NCBI GenBank assembly: GCA_963761705.1
Contig: CAVXHK010000002.1
Coordinates: 62,001-126,000 of the forward strand
Length of the DNA stretch: 64,000 bases
Source of the DNA: CAVVKW01 sp963761705
GTDB lineage: Bacteria; Verrucomicrobiota; Verrucomicrobiia; Chthoniobacterales; JAATET01
Direction: 5' to 3'
Shown: in pieces, positions 1-7,448 of the stretch
How positions within the stretch are numbered: position 1 is the stretch's first letter
Layout of the letters: each line of letters begins with the position of its first letter
Translations under genes and position numbers: made by a program
The notes under the pieces: model-generated
Database searches by the model: none
Told to the model about the DNA's origin: nothing
The model's input: only the letters and a program-made list of their open reading frames with translations

Positions 1-2
1 AC

Positions 3-149
3 GTCACGCTCACGGAAGGTGCCGACGCGATCATCGGTCGAGGCCTGATCGTTCATGAGAAGATGGACGACGGCGGCCAACCGACCGGCAACGCCGGACC
101 CCGCATCGCGATGGGCGTAATCGGCGTGCAGAATCCCGGGGACAAATAG
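3..149 (+). CDS. sodC: Cu/Zn superoxide dismutase, C-terminal end (partial)
   Basis: Only the last 48 residues lie in the window; the 5' part is missing upstream. Cu/Zn SODs dismutate superoxide to peroxide and oxygen and are usually periplasmic in bacteria. The tail reads IVHEKMDDGGQPTGNAGPRI..GVIG. This shows the copper-ligand His of the 'VVHEK/A' strand, the Asp-Asp of the metal-bridging segment, and the active-site Arg in 'GPR'. Oddly, the Cys normally found in 'R-x-A-C-G-V-I-G', which forms the conserved intrasubunit disulfide, is Met here (R-I-A-M-G-V-I-G). A strong hairpin terminator follows. The family call is firm; the full protein is not visible. Confidence 0.88.
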   Translation, partial: VTLTEGADAIIGRGLIVHEKMDDGGQPTGNAGPRIAMGVIGVQNPGDK

Positions 150-182
150 ACGTCCTCCGCGGGAGCGACATCCGAATCACCC

Positions 183-221
183 GACGGGTCGACGCGCCAT
201 GCGTCGACCCGTCTTTTTTTT
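183..221 (+). terminator. Rho-independent terminator after sodC
   Basis: A perfect 13-bp stem (183-195 with 201-213) with a 5-nt loop is followed by eight T residues (214-221). It ends only 3 nt before the ATG of the next gene on the same strand. Confidence 0.92.
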
Positions 222-224
222 GGC

Positions 225-1262
225 ATGCTCGATTTCACCGAATTGTCTCTCACTCTCAACGTCGTATTCTTTGCTCTGGCCGCCTTGGTTATCGCCATTG
301 CGGGTTGGAAACTCGCCGCCCAAGCGGACCGGCTCGCCGACGCAACGGGTCTTGGAGAGGCCGTCGCGGGAGCCCTGTTCCTCGGCGCCTCCACGTCCCT
401 GCCGGGAATCATGACGTCGGCGGTCACGGCTTGGCGCGGTTTCCCGGAACTCGCCGTGAGTAACGCTGTCGGCGGCATCGCCGCGCAGACCGCTTTCCTG
501 GCCGTCGCCGACATCTTTTACCGCAAGGTCAACCTCGAGCATGCCGCCGCTTCCGCGTCGAACATCCTCCAGGGCACCCTCCTTCTTACCCTGCTATCGG
601 TCCCCTTGATCGCCGTCTCCGGACCGGACATCACTTTGCTCGGGATCCATCCCGCCTCCTTCGTCCTCCTGCTCGGCTACGTCTTCGGGATGCGGGTGGT
701 CTCCCAGGCGCGCGACGAACCAACGTGGCTTCCGCAGCGAACGCACGAAACGCTCGTCGACGAACCCGCCGCGGACCCGACCCGAGGGACGAGCGTCGCC
801 CGCCTCTGGCTCGCATTCGGCGTCACCGCCGCCACGGTCGGCTGCGCCGGATGGATTGTCGCCCAAACGGGAATTGCTGCCGCTGAAAAAACCGGATTAT
901 CCGAAACTGCGATCGGCGGATTCTTCACCGCGGTCGCAACGTCATTACCCGAACTCGTCACCGCCATCGCCGCCGTTCGCCAAGGGGCGCTCACCCTCGC
1001 AGTCGCGGGCATCATCGGTGGCAACAGTTTCGACGTTCTCTTCATCGCGGTGGCGGATGTGGCTTTCCGGGACGGCTCGATCTATCACCACATCACCGAC
1101 CGCCAGACGTTTTTGATGGGCCTCACGATCCTCCTCACCGGCATCCTGACGATGGGGCTGGTCCGCCGTGAAAAGCGAGGTATCGCCAACATCGGCTTCG
1201 AGAGTTTCTCAGTGCTCATCATCTACTCAGCCGCCGTCGTCTTTATGTTCACCGCCGGATAG
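225..1262 (+). CDS. Sodium/calcium exchanger family (CaCA) membrane antiporter
   Basis: A 345-aa polytopic inner-membrane cation/proton or Na+/Ca2+ antiporter. The family is built from two inverted halves, each with an alpha-repeat. The second repeat is canonical: TSLPEL at about 239-244 followed by GGNSFD at 265-270. The first repeat is eroded: TSLPGI at 57-62 has Gly where the ion-binding Glu is expected, and 'SNAVGGIAAQT' replaces the usual GN..GSN. A charged cytoplasmic loop lies around 162-192. The ATG at 225 follows the sodC terminator with no clear Shine-Dalgarno sequence, so the transcript may be nearly leaderless. Cation specificity cannot be assigned. Confidence 0.8.
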   Translation: MLDFTELSLTLNVVFFALAALVIAIAGWKLAAQADRLADATGLGEAVAGALFLGASTSLPGIMTSAVTAWRGFPELAVSNAVGGIAAQTAFLAVADIFYRKVNLEHAAASASNILQGTLLLTLLSVPLIAVSGPDITLLGIHPASFVLLLGYVFGMRVVSQARDEPTWLPQRTHETLVDEPAADPTRGTSVARLWLAFGVTAATVGCAGWIVAQTGIAAAEKTGLSETAIGGFFTAVATSLPELVTAIAAVRQGALTLAVAGIIGGNSFDVLFIAVADVAFRDGSIYHHITDRQTFLMGLTILLTGILTMGLVRREKRGIANIGFESFSVLIIYSAAVVFMFTAG

Positions 1263-1281
1263 CCCAAATCCGTTCGCGGGG

Positions 1282-1728
1282 TCAGAACTGAAAATGCTTC
1301 CCAAAGTCCTGGGGCTTTAAGTTCGTGAGGTTGCTAGAGAGATTTTCGCGAAGTCGCTCCTTCCACTGCTTGTTGGGAATGGCTTCCAGAATTGCCTGAT
1401 TGACCGAGGAAGGCGCGGCAAATGCCCAACGGTCCGGCGAGTGCTCCGACAACACCCGGTCGATGTGGCCGCCGATCTCCTTGATCGCGCGAGACTTGTC
1501 CTCGAGCTGGATCCCCTCGTTCCCAGCGTGCGACATCGCGCCCGGCGCGCCGCCGCTTGGCATCGCCCCGGCTTGATCAGTCACTTTCTCGTGAAGCAAC
1601 TGGTGGCTGGCGATGAGATCGATCGATTCGATCTCGCGGGGAAATGGCTCGCGCTCGGGCGGATGCTCCAACTTGAAGGCTCGGAAACTCCCGGTATCGG
1701 CGACGATGATGATGTGTGGCTCAGGCAT
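1282..1728 (-). CDS. Host attachment family protein (PF10116-like)
   Basis: A 148-aa soluble protein beginning MPEPHIIIVADTGSFRAFKL. It has the features of the 'protein required for attachment to host cells' family: an N-terminal beta strand with 'VADTGxxRAF', a central Gly/Ser-rich segment (HAGNEG), and a C-terminal 'APSSVNQAI' plus 'LRENLSSNLTNL' helix. The name comes from Agrobacterium; the family is widespread in free-living bacteria and resembles archaeal release-factor-like folds, so a real attachment role is doubtful. It faces the CaCA gene tail to tail. A degraded split-barrel gene lies upstream. Confidence 0.75.
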   Translation of the reverse strand: MPEPHIIIVADTGSFRAFKLEHPPEREPFPREIESIDLIASHQLLHEKVTDQAGAMPSGGAPGAMSHAGNEGIQLEDKSRAIKEIGGHIDRVLSEHSPDRWAFAAPSSVNQAILEAIPNKQWKERLRENLSSNLTNLKPQDFGKHFQF

Positions 1729-1762
1729 AACGCCTCCTGTTTAGATGAAAATCGCGGTCACG

Positions 1763-2289
1763 TTAAGGCTTAAGCATCCCATGCTGTTCACCCGCCTTGA
1801 TGTCCGGCGTCGTCCCCGACACCGAGGACGTCGCCACCCCCCAGAGGAAATCCAGGTTCTTCCCGCCCGTCGGGTCCCAATACTCAGCGTCGATCGGATT
1901 CACCGCGATCAATGCGATGTTCCCCACGGATTCGATCTTCGCCGGATCTCCCGACAGCGATGCCAATCCGTTGATCAAAAGGTAAAGCGACTGATCGTTC
2001 TGACACGCCACGTGGACGAGCGGATCGCTCTCGATCTCGTGCACCTTCGCCGTCAGGAACTAAAGCTCCCGCTGTCAGCCGCCTCGACGATCGCCATCGG
2101 GCGCGCCCGCAGCTTACCACCATCCGCTTTCGTAATGAGCATCGCGTTCGAAAAGTCCCGCAGCTGCCCACAAAATTTCTGAGTCTCTGAATTGTTCGTG
2201 GCTAAAGATCGAACCGCGCCGCGAACCCAGGCGGAATCGTGCCGGACCTCATTCGAGAAGCGTCGGTTTCCAGCCGCCGAAGTCGTCAA
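1763..2289 (-). pseudogene. Pyridoxamine 5'-phosphate oxidase-like (general stress protein 26 type), decayed
   Basis: Two adjacent pieces in different frames make one split-barrel flavin-binding protein. The N-terminal piece (2053-2289) contains KADGGKLRARPM, typical of the first barrel strand, and stops at 2053. The C-terminal piece (to 1763) continues with LTAKVHEIESDP..YLLINGLASLSGDPAKIES and ends DAEYWDP. The expected 'SFWFLTAKV' junction reads as SFSS-stop; one missing base near 2052-2060 explains it. The linker usually between 'KIE.LW' and 'ALI.V.P' is also short by roughly 20 residues, and no good start codon precedes the 'TQKF' helix. Several independent lesions favour true decay over one sequencing error. 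Confidence 0.7.
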
Positions 2290-3470
2290 GCCACCAGCAC
2301 CGGCCCGGCCCCCAACGGCGCGGCCCGCCGCAACTTCTCGATGATCCGGGGCACGATCTCCAAAGCCGCCTCCACGTCCCCGTTCGAATTAAACCGCCCG
2401 AACGAGAACCGCAAACTCGACCGCGCCCGCCGATCCGACGCCCCCATCGCCTTGAGCACGTGTGACGGCGTCACCGATCCCGTGGTGCACGCGCTTCCCG
2501 CCGAGCAACAGATCCCCGCCTCGTCCAGTAACATCAGCGCACCCTCGGCTTCGATTCCCTCGAACGCCAGATTCGACGTATTTGGCAGCCGATGGTCCGT
2601 ACCGCCGTTCACCTCGACCCCGCTCACCTCTCGAAGCAGCTCCGACTCGAAACGATCCCGCATCGCCCGCACGCGAGTCCGTTCTTCGTCCAAATGCCGA
2701 CCCGCGACCGCGGCTGCCGCACCCATCGCCACGATCGATGCCACGTTCTGCGTCCCCCCTCTCCGCGCTTCCTCCTGACTCCCACGCAGCATCGGCGTGA
2801 AACGCACTTTCCGATTCGCATACAGAGCCCCGACGCCCTTGGGGCAATGCAACTTGTGCCCCGAGATCGAAGCAAAATGGATCCCTGATTCACCGAGCCG
2901 CACCGGCACCTTGCCGACCGCTTGCACCGCATCACAATGCAGCAGCACTTTGTTCGCCCGGCAGATCTCCGCCACATGATCCATCGGGAAGCAAACCCCC
3001 GTCTCGTTGTTCGCCCAGAGCAAACTCACCACCGCCGTATCCGGGCGGATCGCCCGCTCAAGCTTCTCCAGATCCAGCGTCCCATCCACCGCCACTGGCA
3101 ACCACGTCACCTCGTAACCCCGTCGCGTCAGGTGCTCGCAGAGCTTGACCGTCGCGCTGTGCTCGACCGCCGACGTCACCACGTGCGTCGCATCAGGATC
3201 GAGAGCCGTAGCCGACAAAATCGCCGCGTTCGTCGACTCCGTGCCACAGCTGGTGAAGAGGATCTCCCGCGTCTCGCAACCGACCAACTCCGCTACCTGA
3301 CCCCGCGCCCGCTCGACCGCATCCCGCGCCCGCGCCCCGAGTCGGTAGGCGCTCGAAGGGTTCCCGTATTCCTCCCGCAACCACGGCAACATCGCCTCGA
3401 GCACCTCGGGATCGACCCGCGTCGTCGCGTTGTTATCCAAATAGATGAGATTCTGTTCCGTCGCTGTCAT
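2286..3470 (-). CDS. nifS: Cysteine desulfurase (NifS/IscS type)
   Basis: A 394-aa PLP enzyme that takes sulfur from cysteine to supply Fe-S cluster assembly and other thiolation pathways. The PLP lysine is K206 in SGHKLHCPKG. The catalytic cysteine is C328 in the loop SAGSACTTG followed by SHVL, the short-loop class I arrangement. N-terminal YLDNNATTR and GNPSS at 37-41 are family hallmarks. Length is normal. The ATG at 3470 is preferred over a TTG one codon upstream. No isc or suf partner genes are adjacent, so the acceptor is unknown. Confidence 0.93.
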   Translation of the reverse strand: MTATEQNLIYLDNNATTRVDPEVLEAMLPWLREEYGNPSSAYRLGARARDAVERARGQVAELVGCETREILFTSCGTESTNAAILSATALDPDATHVVTSAVEHSATVKLCEHLTRRGYEVTWLPVAVDGTLDLEKLERAIRPDTAVVSLLWANNETGVCFPMDHVAEICRANKVLLHCDAVQAVGKVPVRLGESGIHFASISGHKLHCPKGVGALYANRKVRFTPMLRGSQEEARRGGTQNVASIVAMGAAAAVAGRHLDEERTRVRAMRDRFESELLREVSGVEVNGGTDHRLPNTSNLAFEGIEAEGALMLLDEAGICCSAGSACTTGSVTPSHVLKAMGASDRRARSSLRFSFGRFNSNGDVEAALEIVPRIIEKLRRAAPLGAGPVLVA

Positions 3471-3537
3471 CAAAAGAGCGCCGGAAGCTAAAACCTCACC
3501 CCCGCTTTGGCAATACCGCCTTCACCCCCCCATTATA

Positions 3538-3576
3538 CCTTTGCGTCCTCCGCGTTCTTCACGCGAACCTCGACTC
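3538..3576. repeat. Intergenic 'TTTGCGTCCTCCGCGTTCTTC' phrase repeat
   Basis: This segment, between divergent nifS and the K+ channel gene, matches the style of short intergenic phrases of the form 'TTTGCGTCCTTCGCG..' seen in many environmental bacterial genomes. Only one copy was noticed in this window, and no function is assigned. Confidence 0.3.
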
Positions 3577-3589
3577 TCCCAGCCCCGAG

Positions 3590-5278
3590 ATGAAATTTGT
3601 CGCCACCCTCGTCGCCTACACCGTCCACAACCGCACGGGCCGACGCAATCTCCTCCAGCTTGCCCGCTTCATCGCGCTCTTCCTGGCCCTCGTTACCGCA
3701 TTCAGCGTCCTCTTCCACTTCATCATGGCCGCCGAGGGGCAGCGCTACAGCTGGATCACCGGCTTCTATTGGACACTCACCGTCATGTCCACGCTCGGCT
3801 TTGGTGACATCACGTTCACCTCCGACCTCGGCCGCTTCTTCTCCATCGTCGTCCTGCTCTCGGGCATGATCTTCCTCCTGGTTCTCCTTCCCTTCACCTT
3901 TATCGAATTTTTCTACGCCCCGTGGATGAAGCTCCAGGAAGCCCAGCGCGCCCCCCGCAAGCTCCCGGCCAGTATGAGCGGCCACGTCCTACTCTGCCAC
4001 CACGATCCCGTCACCGAAGCGCTCATCCCGCGTTTGAAACAGTTCAACTTCCCTTATGCTCTCATCGTCCCGGACCTCGAGGATGCCCTCCGCTTGCACG
4101 ACGAGCGCATCCACGTCGTCGTCGGCGACCTCGACGACCCGGCTACCTACCGCGCCTGTGGCGTGGAGCGCGCCGCCCTCGTCGCCGCGACCTCGACCGA
4201 CCCGGTCAACGTCAACGTCGCCTTCACCGTCCGCGAACTTTCCGAGACGGTCCCCATCCTCACCACCGCCAACAGCGAGCAAGCCGTCGACATCCTCGAA
4301 CTTGCTGGCAGCACCAACGTCCTCCGCCTCGGCGAAATGATGGGCCAGTCGCTCGCCCGCCGCATCACCGGCGGCGACGCGCTTTCCCACGTCATCGGCA
4401 CCTTTGACGACCTGCTCATCGCCGAAGCCACCGTCGCCGGTACCCCGCTCGTCGGCAAAAGCATCTCCCGCTGCAAGCTCCGCGAGACCCTCGGCGTGAC
4501 CATCGCCGGCGTCTGGGAGCGCGGCACCTTCGTCACGCCCAAACCCGACACCGTCATCCAGGAGAACACCGTCCTCATCCTCGCCGGGTCCCGGGAGCAA
4601 TTCCAAAAATACGACGAGCTCTTCTGCATCTACCACAATACCGAAGCCCCCGTCGTCATCATCGGTGGGGGCCGCTCCGGCCGCGCCACCGGCCGCGCCC
4701 TCGCTCGCCGCGGAGCCGACTACCGCATCGTCGAATCCCTCTCCGAACGCATCCGCGACCCCGCCAAATACATCCACGGTGACGCCGCCTCGCTCGACGT
4801 CCTCACCCGCGCGGGCATCATGGAAGCCCCCGCCGTCGTCATCACTCCCCACGAAGACGACATCAATACTTACCTCACCATCTACTGCCGCCGCCTCCGC
4901 CCCGACATCCAGATCATCACCCGCGCCACCTTCGAGCGAAACATCTCAACCATCCACCGCGCCGGAGCCGATTTCGTGATGAGTTATGCCTCCATGGGAG
5001 CCAACAGCATCCTCAACGTCCTCAAGAACGCCGACGTTCTCATGCTCGCCGAGGGCCTCGACGTCTTCCGCGTCCCCGTCCCGCCATCCCTGGCTGGAAA
5101 AACCCTCGCCGAGTCCGGCATCCGCGAGCGCACCAGCTGCAGCGTCATCTCGCTCAGCGACGCCACCGGCAAACACATCGATCCCTCACCGACATCCGCC
5201 CTCACCGAAGGCGATCAACTCGTCGTTATCGGCAACATCGAGTCCGAACGAAAATTCCTCGAGGCCTACGGTATTTAA
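3590..5278 (+). CDS. Potassium channel with two TrkA-N/TrkA-C (RCK) regulatory units
   Basis: A 562-aa two-TM K+ channel. TM1 spans about 25-47, the filter T-L-G-F-G-D is at 68-73, and TM2 spans about 82-108. Two cytoplasmic RCK units follow. The first (from about 130) begins VLLCHHDPVTEAL and lacks the Gly-rich nucleotide motif. The second (about 350) has VVIIGGGRSGRATG, a good Rossmann GxGxxG. Each is followed by a TrkA-C-like segment; the last ends 'EGDQLVVIGN'. The GFG filter rather than GYG is accepted in K+ channels. Likely role: K+ flux gated by NAD(H) or another ligand. Confidence 0.87.
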   Translation: MKFVATLVAYTVHNRTGRRNLLQLARFIALFLALVTAFSVLFHFIMAAEGQRYSWITGFYWTLTVMSTLGFGDITFTSDLGRFFSIVVLLSGMIFLLVLLPFTFIEFFYAPWMKLQEAQRAPRKLPASMSGHVLLCHHDPVTEALIPRLKQFNFPYALIVPDLEDALRLHDERIHVVVGDLDDPATYRACGVERAALVAATSTDPVNVNVAFTVRELSETVPILTTANSEQAVDILELAGSTNVLRLGEMMGQSLARRITGGDALSHVIGTFDDLLIAEATVAGTPLVGKSISRCKLRETLGVTIAGVWERGTFVTPKPDTVIQENTVLILAGSREQFQKYDELFCIYHNTEAPVVIIGGGRSGRATGRALARRGADYRIVESLSERIRDPAKYIHGDAASLDVLTRAGIMEAPAVVITPHEDDINTYLTIYCRRLRPDIQIITRATFERNISTIHRAGADFVMSYASMGANSILNVLKNADVLMLAEGLDVFRVPVPPSLAGKTLAESGIRERTSCSVISLSDATGKHIDPSPTSALTEGDQLVVIGNIESERKFLEAYGI

Positions 5279-5310
5279 AGAACCCTCAACTCAGAAACTT
5301 AGGAACCTCC

Positions 5311-5919
5311 TCACCCCCCCGACCGCCGGATCAGCACCAGATTCCGCACGTAGATCCCCCAACCCGTCGCCTGCCCCAGCACCCCGACGATGTCCCGGCG
5401 CCAGATGAAATAAACGAGTAACATCGTCGCACCGATCAAGCTCATCCACCAAAACGACACCGGCACCACCGACCGCTTCGACTTCTCGCTCGCCGCCCAT
5501 TGCACCAGCATCCGCCCGGTGAAAAGCACCTGTCCCAGCAACCCCAGCGACACCCAGACAAAGCCCACCGGACTCGTGATGTTAAACACCGAGGTCCACC
5601 ATCCCTGCCGCGTCCGACTATCGTAGAGAAACCGCGCAAACTCTTCCGCCGTCAGCAGCCGATCCGTCCCCGATCCGACCCGCTCCAGCACGTAACCAAC
5701 CGCCCCATCCGGCAGTTCCACGACCTGCACCCGATCCCGCGCCCCCGGCAGCCCCACCTTGATCTCACCCCGCGGCCCGGCCACGGCCACATCCTCCGCC
5801 GACCGGCCTAAAGTATCCAACGGACCCGCAACCTCCCCGCACCCAGCCAGCGCCAGCGCCAACCCACCGATAACCACCCACCGCAGCGCGAAGAGAAGCG
5901 GCATCGACTTCCGATCCAT
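5311..5919 (-). CDS. Lipid A biosynthesis N-terminal-like domain membrane protein with lipoprotein-type signal
   Basis: About 202 aa. Starting at MDRKSMPLL gives a signal segment ending in a lipobox-like LALAGC. A short periplasmic-looking domain follows (about 30-105: 'VQVVELPDGAVGYVLERVG'). The C-terminal half matches the LABN/PQ-loop-like domain, with TSPVGFVWVSLGLLGQ, 'FTGRMLVQW..SEKSKRSVVPVSFWWMSL' and 'DIVGVLGQATGWGIYVRNL'. That domain usually occurs as a stand-alone partner of lipid A or undecaprenyl-linked transferases. An upstream ATG at 5994 is possible, but the lipobox fits the start at 5919. The DUF983 gene lies upstream on the same strand. Confidence 0.75.
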   Translation of the reverse strand: MDRKSMPLLFALRWVVIGGLALALAGCGEVAGPLDTLGRSAEDVAVAGPRGEIKVGLPGARDRVQVVELPDGAVGYVLERVGSGTDRLLTAEEFARFLYDSRTRQGWWTSVFNITSPVGFVWVSLGLLGQVLFTGRMLVQWAASEKSKRSVVPVSFWWMSLIGATMLLVYFIWRRDIVGVLGQATGWGIYVRNLVLIRRSGG

Positions 5920-6010
5920 GAACCAACCCAGAATCGGCGTAGAGCTGATTGCCTCCCGCAACGAGAGCAGCCCGTCCGTTCGAGATCCGATCATAACGAC
6001 ACTGCACGCA

Positions 6011-6523
6011 TCACCGCACTCCGCTAAGCACCTCGTCCGGCCCCGGGGCGGGAGTATGATCCGGCGACGGCACCGGCGCATCCGGCGGCTCCACCGGGCG
6101 ATTACCCCCGTCATCGCCGCCTTCCTTCCGGTGCGGATCGCACAGGTGATCAAACGCCACAAAATACGATTTCGAATGCCGCGCGAACCCCAGGTTAAAG
6201 AGCGCAACCGGAATCAGCGTCCCGGCCAACTCAACCCCCAGGGGCAAATTGAAGCCGTACTCCATCACGAGGTAGATCACGATCCCCAGTGCGCTTCCCA
6301 GCCCATAATTGATCGCCCAGATCGACATGAGAAAATACCCCGGTTCCCGATCGTAGGCGTAGCCGCACCGCGGACACCCATCCAACGGCGTGAAGTAATC
6401 CGAGATCCGCCGCACCTTCAGGATCCGGGGGAACATCGGCGACACGCCGCAAACCGGGCACCGTAACAGCGTCGCCCGCCAAAAATAGGCCCCCGCCTTT
6501 CCCAAAAATCGCCTTGTGCTCAC
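6011..6523 (-). CDS. DUF983 family membrane protein
   Basis: About 170 aa. Two zinc-ribbon-like CxxC pairs (RCPVCG and GCPRCGYAYDREPGYF) precede two predicted TM helices ('SIWAINYGLGSALGIVIYLV' and 'LAGTLIPVALFNLGFAR'), which is the DUF983 layout. The C-terminus is a Pro/Asp-rich low-complexity tail. Start: GTG at 6523 (VSTRRF); a TTG at 6532 is the alternative. No biochemical function is established for the family. Confidence 0.75.
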   Translation of the reverse strand: MSTRRFLGKAGAYFWRATLLRCPVCGVSPMFPRILKVRRISDYFTPLDGCPRCGYAYDREPGYFLMSIWAINYGLGSALGIVIYLVMEYGFNLPLGVELAGTLIPVALFNLGFARHSKSYFVAFDHLCDPHRKEGGDDGGNRPVEPPDAPVPSPDHTPAPGPDEVLSGVR

Positions 6524-6664
6524 TCCTCTCAACTATCGATGCAGCCCCCCATCCGTCAAATCTCCTAATTTTCGCTTGTTTCCCCCTCAAAGCGGTTCCA
6601 CGGTGGTCAAATCGCGACACTCAGCAATCTCTCGCGCCCCCTTGCTTAAAAAGTAACACCTCGA

Positions 6665-7420
6665 ATGGCGTCCGCACTTCCTTCTTCCGCCGACGGTCCC
6701 GCCCCCACGGAGCCGCCCTTCACCACCGTACCCCGCCACGTGGCCGTCATCATGGACGGCAATGGCCGCTGGGCGCACCAGCGCGGCCTCCCCCGCATCA
6801 AGGGCCACGACCAGGGCTCTCAAGCCGTCGGGGAGTGCGTCGAAGGCTGCCGCGACGCCGGAATCGAATTTCTTACTCTCTACGCCTTCTCGTCGGAAAA
6901 TTGGAAGCGCCCCCGCACCGAAGTCAGCGCCCTCATGCTCCTCCTCGACCGGTTTCTCGACGAAAAGACCGCCGAAATGGTGGAAAAAAACGTCCGCCTC
7001 AAAGCCATTGGCCGCCTCGGCGAACTCCCCCCCTCCTGCCAAAAACGTCTCACCCGAGCCATCGAAGCCACCGCCGCCAATACCCGTCTCACCCTCACAC
7101 TCGCTCTCAGTTACAGTGGCCGATCCGAGATCGTCGACGCCGTCCGCTCCCTGGTCGCCGACGCCGCTGAGGGTAAACTCACCCCTTCCGACGTGACCCC
7201 CGATCTCCTGTCCCAACGCCTCTACACCCACGATCTCCCAGACCCCGACCTCCTCATCCGCACCTCCGGCGAACTCCGCCTGTCGAACTTCCTCCTCTGG
7301 CAACTCAGCTACACCGAAATCCACGTCACCACCAAACTTTGGCCCGACTTCACCAAAGTCGACCTCTTCCAAGCCATCACCGACTACGGCAACCGCCACC
7401 GCCGCTACGGCGCTATCTAA
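6665..7420 (+). CDS. uppS: Isoprenyl transferase (undecaprenyl diphosphate synthase)
   Basis: A 251-aa cis-prenyltransferase that adds isopentenyl units to farnesyl diphosphate, giving the C55 carrier lipid for peptidoglycan and O-antigen synthesis. The catalytic Asp31 lies in VIMDGNGRWA. FSSENWKRP and the C-terminal substrate site RTSGELRLSNFLLWQ followed by E-I-H-V are conserved. Length is normal, with a Pro-rich N-terminal extension of about 20 residues. A sigma-54-type regulator follows 28 nt downstream. Confidence 0.95.
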   Translation: MASALPSSADGPAPTEPPFTTVPRHVAVIMDGNGRWAHQRGLPRIKGHDQGSQAVGECVEGCRDAGIEFLTLYAFSSENWKRPRTEVSALMLLLDRFLDEKTAEMVEKNVRLKAIGRLGELPPSCQKRLTRAIEATAANTRLTLTLALSYSGRSEIVDAVRSLVADAAEGKLTPSDVTPDLLSQRLYTHDLPDPDLLIRTSGELRLSNFLLWQLSYTEIHVTTKLWPDFTKVDLFQAITDYGNRHRRYGAI

Positions 7421-7448
7421 TTAAGGAACCCCGAAACTTCTGCGACCC

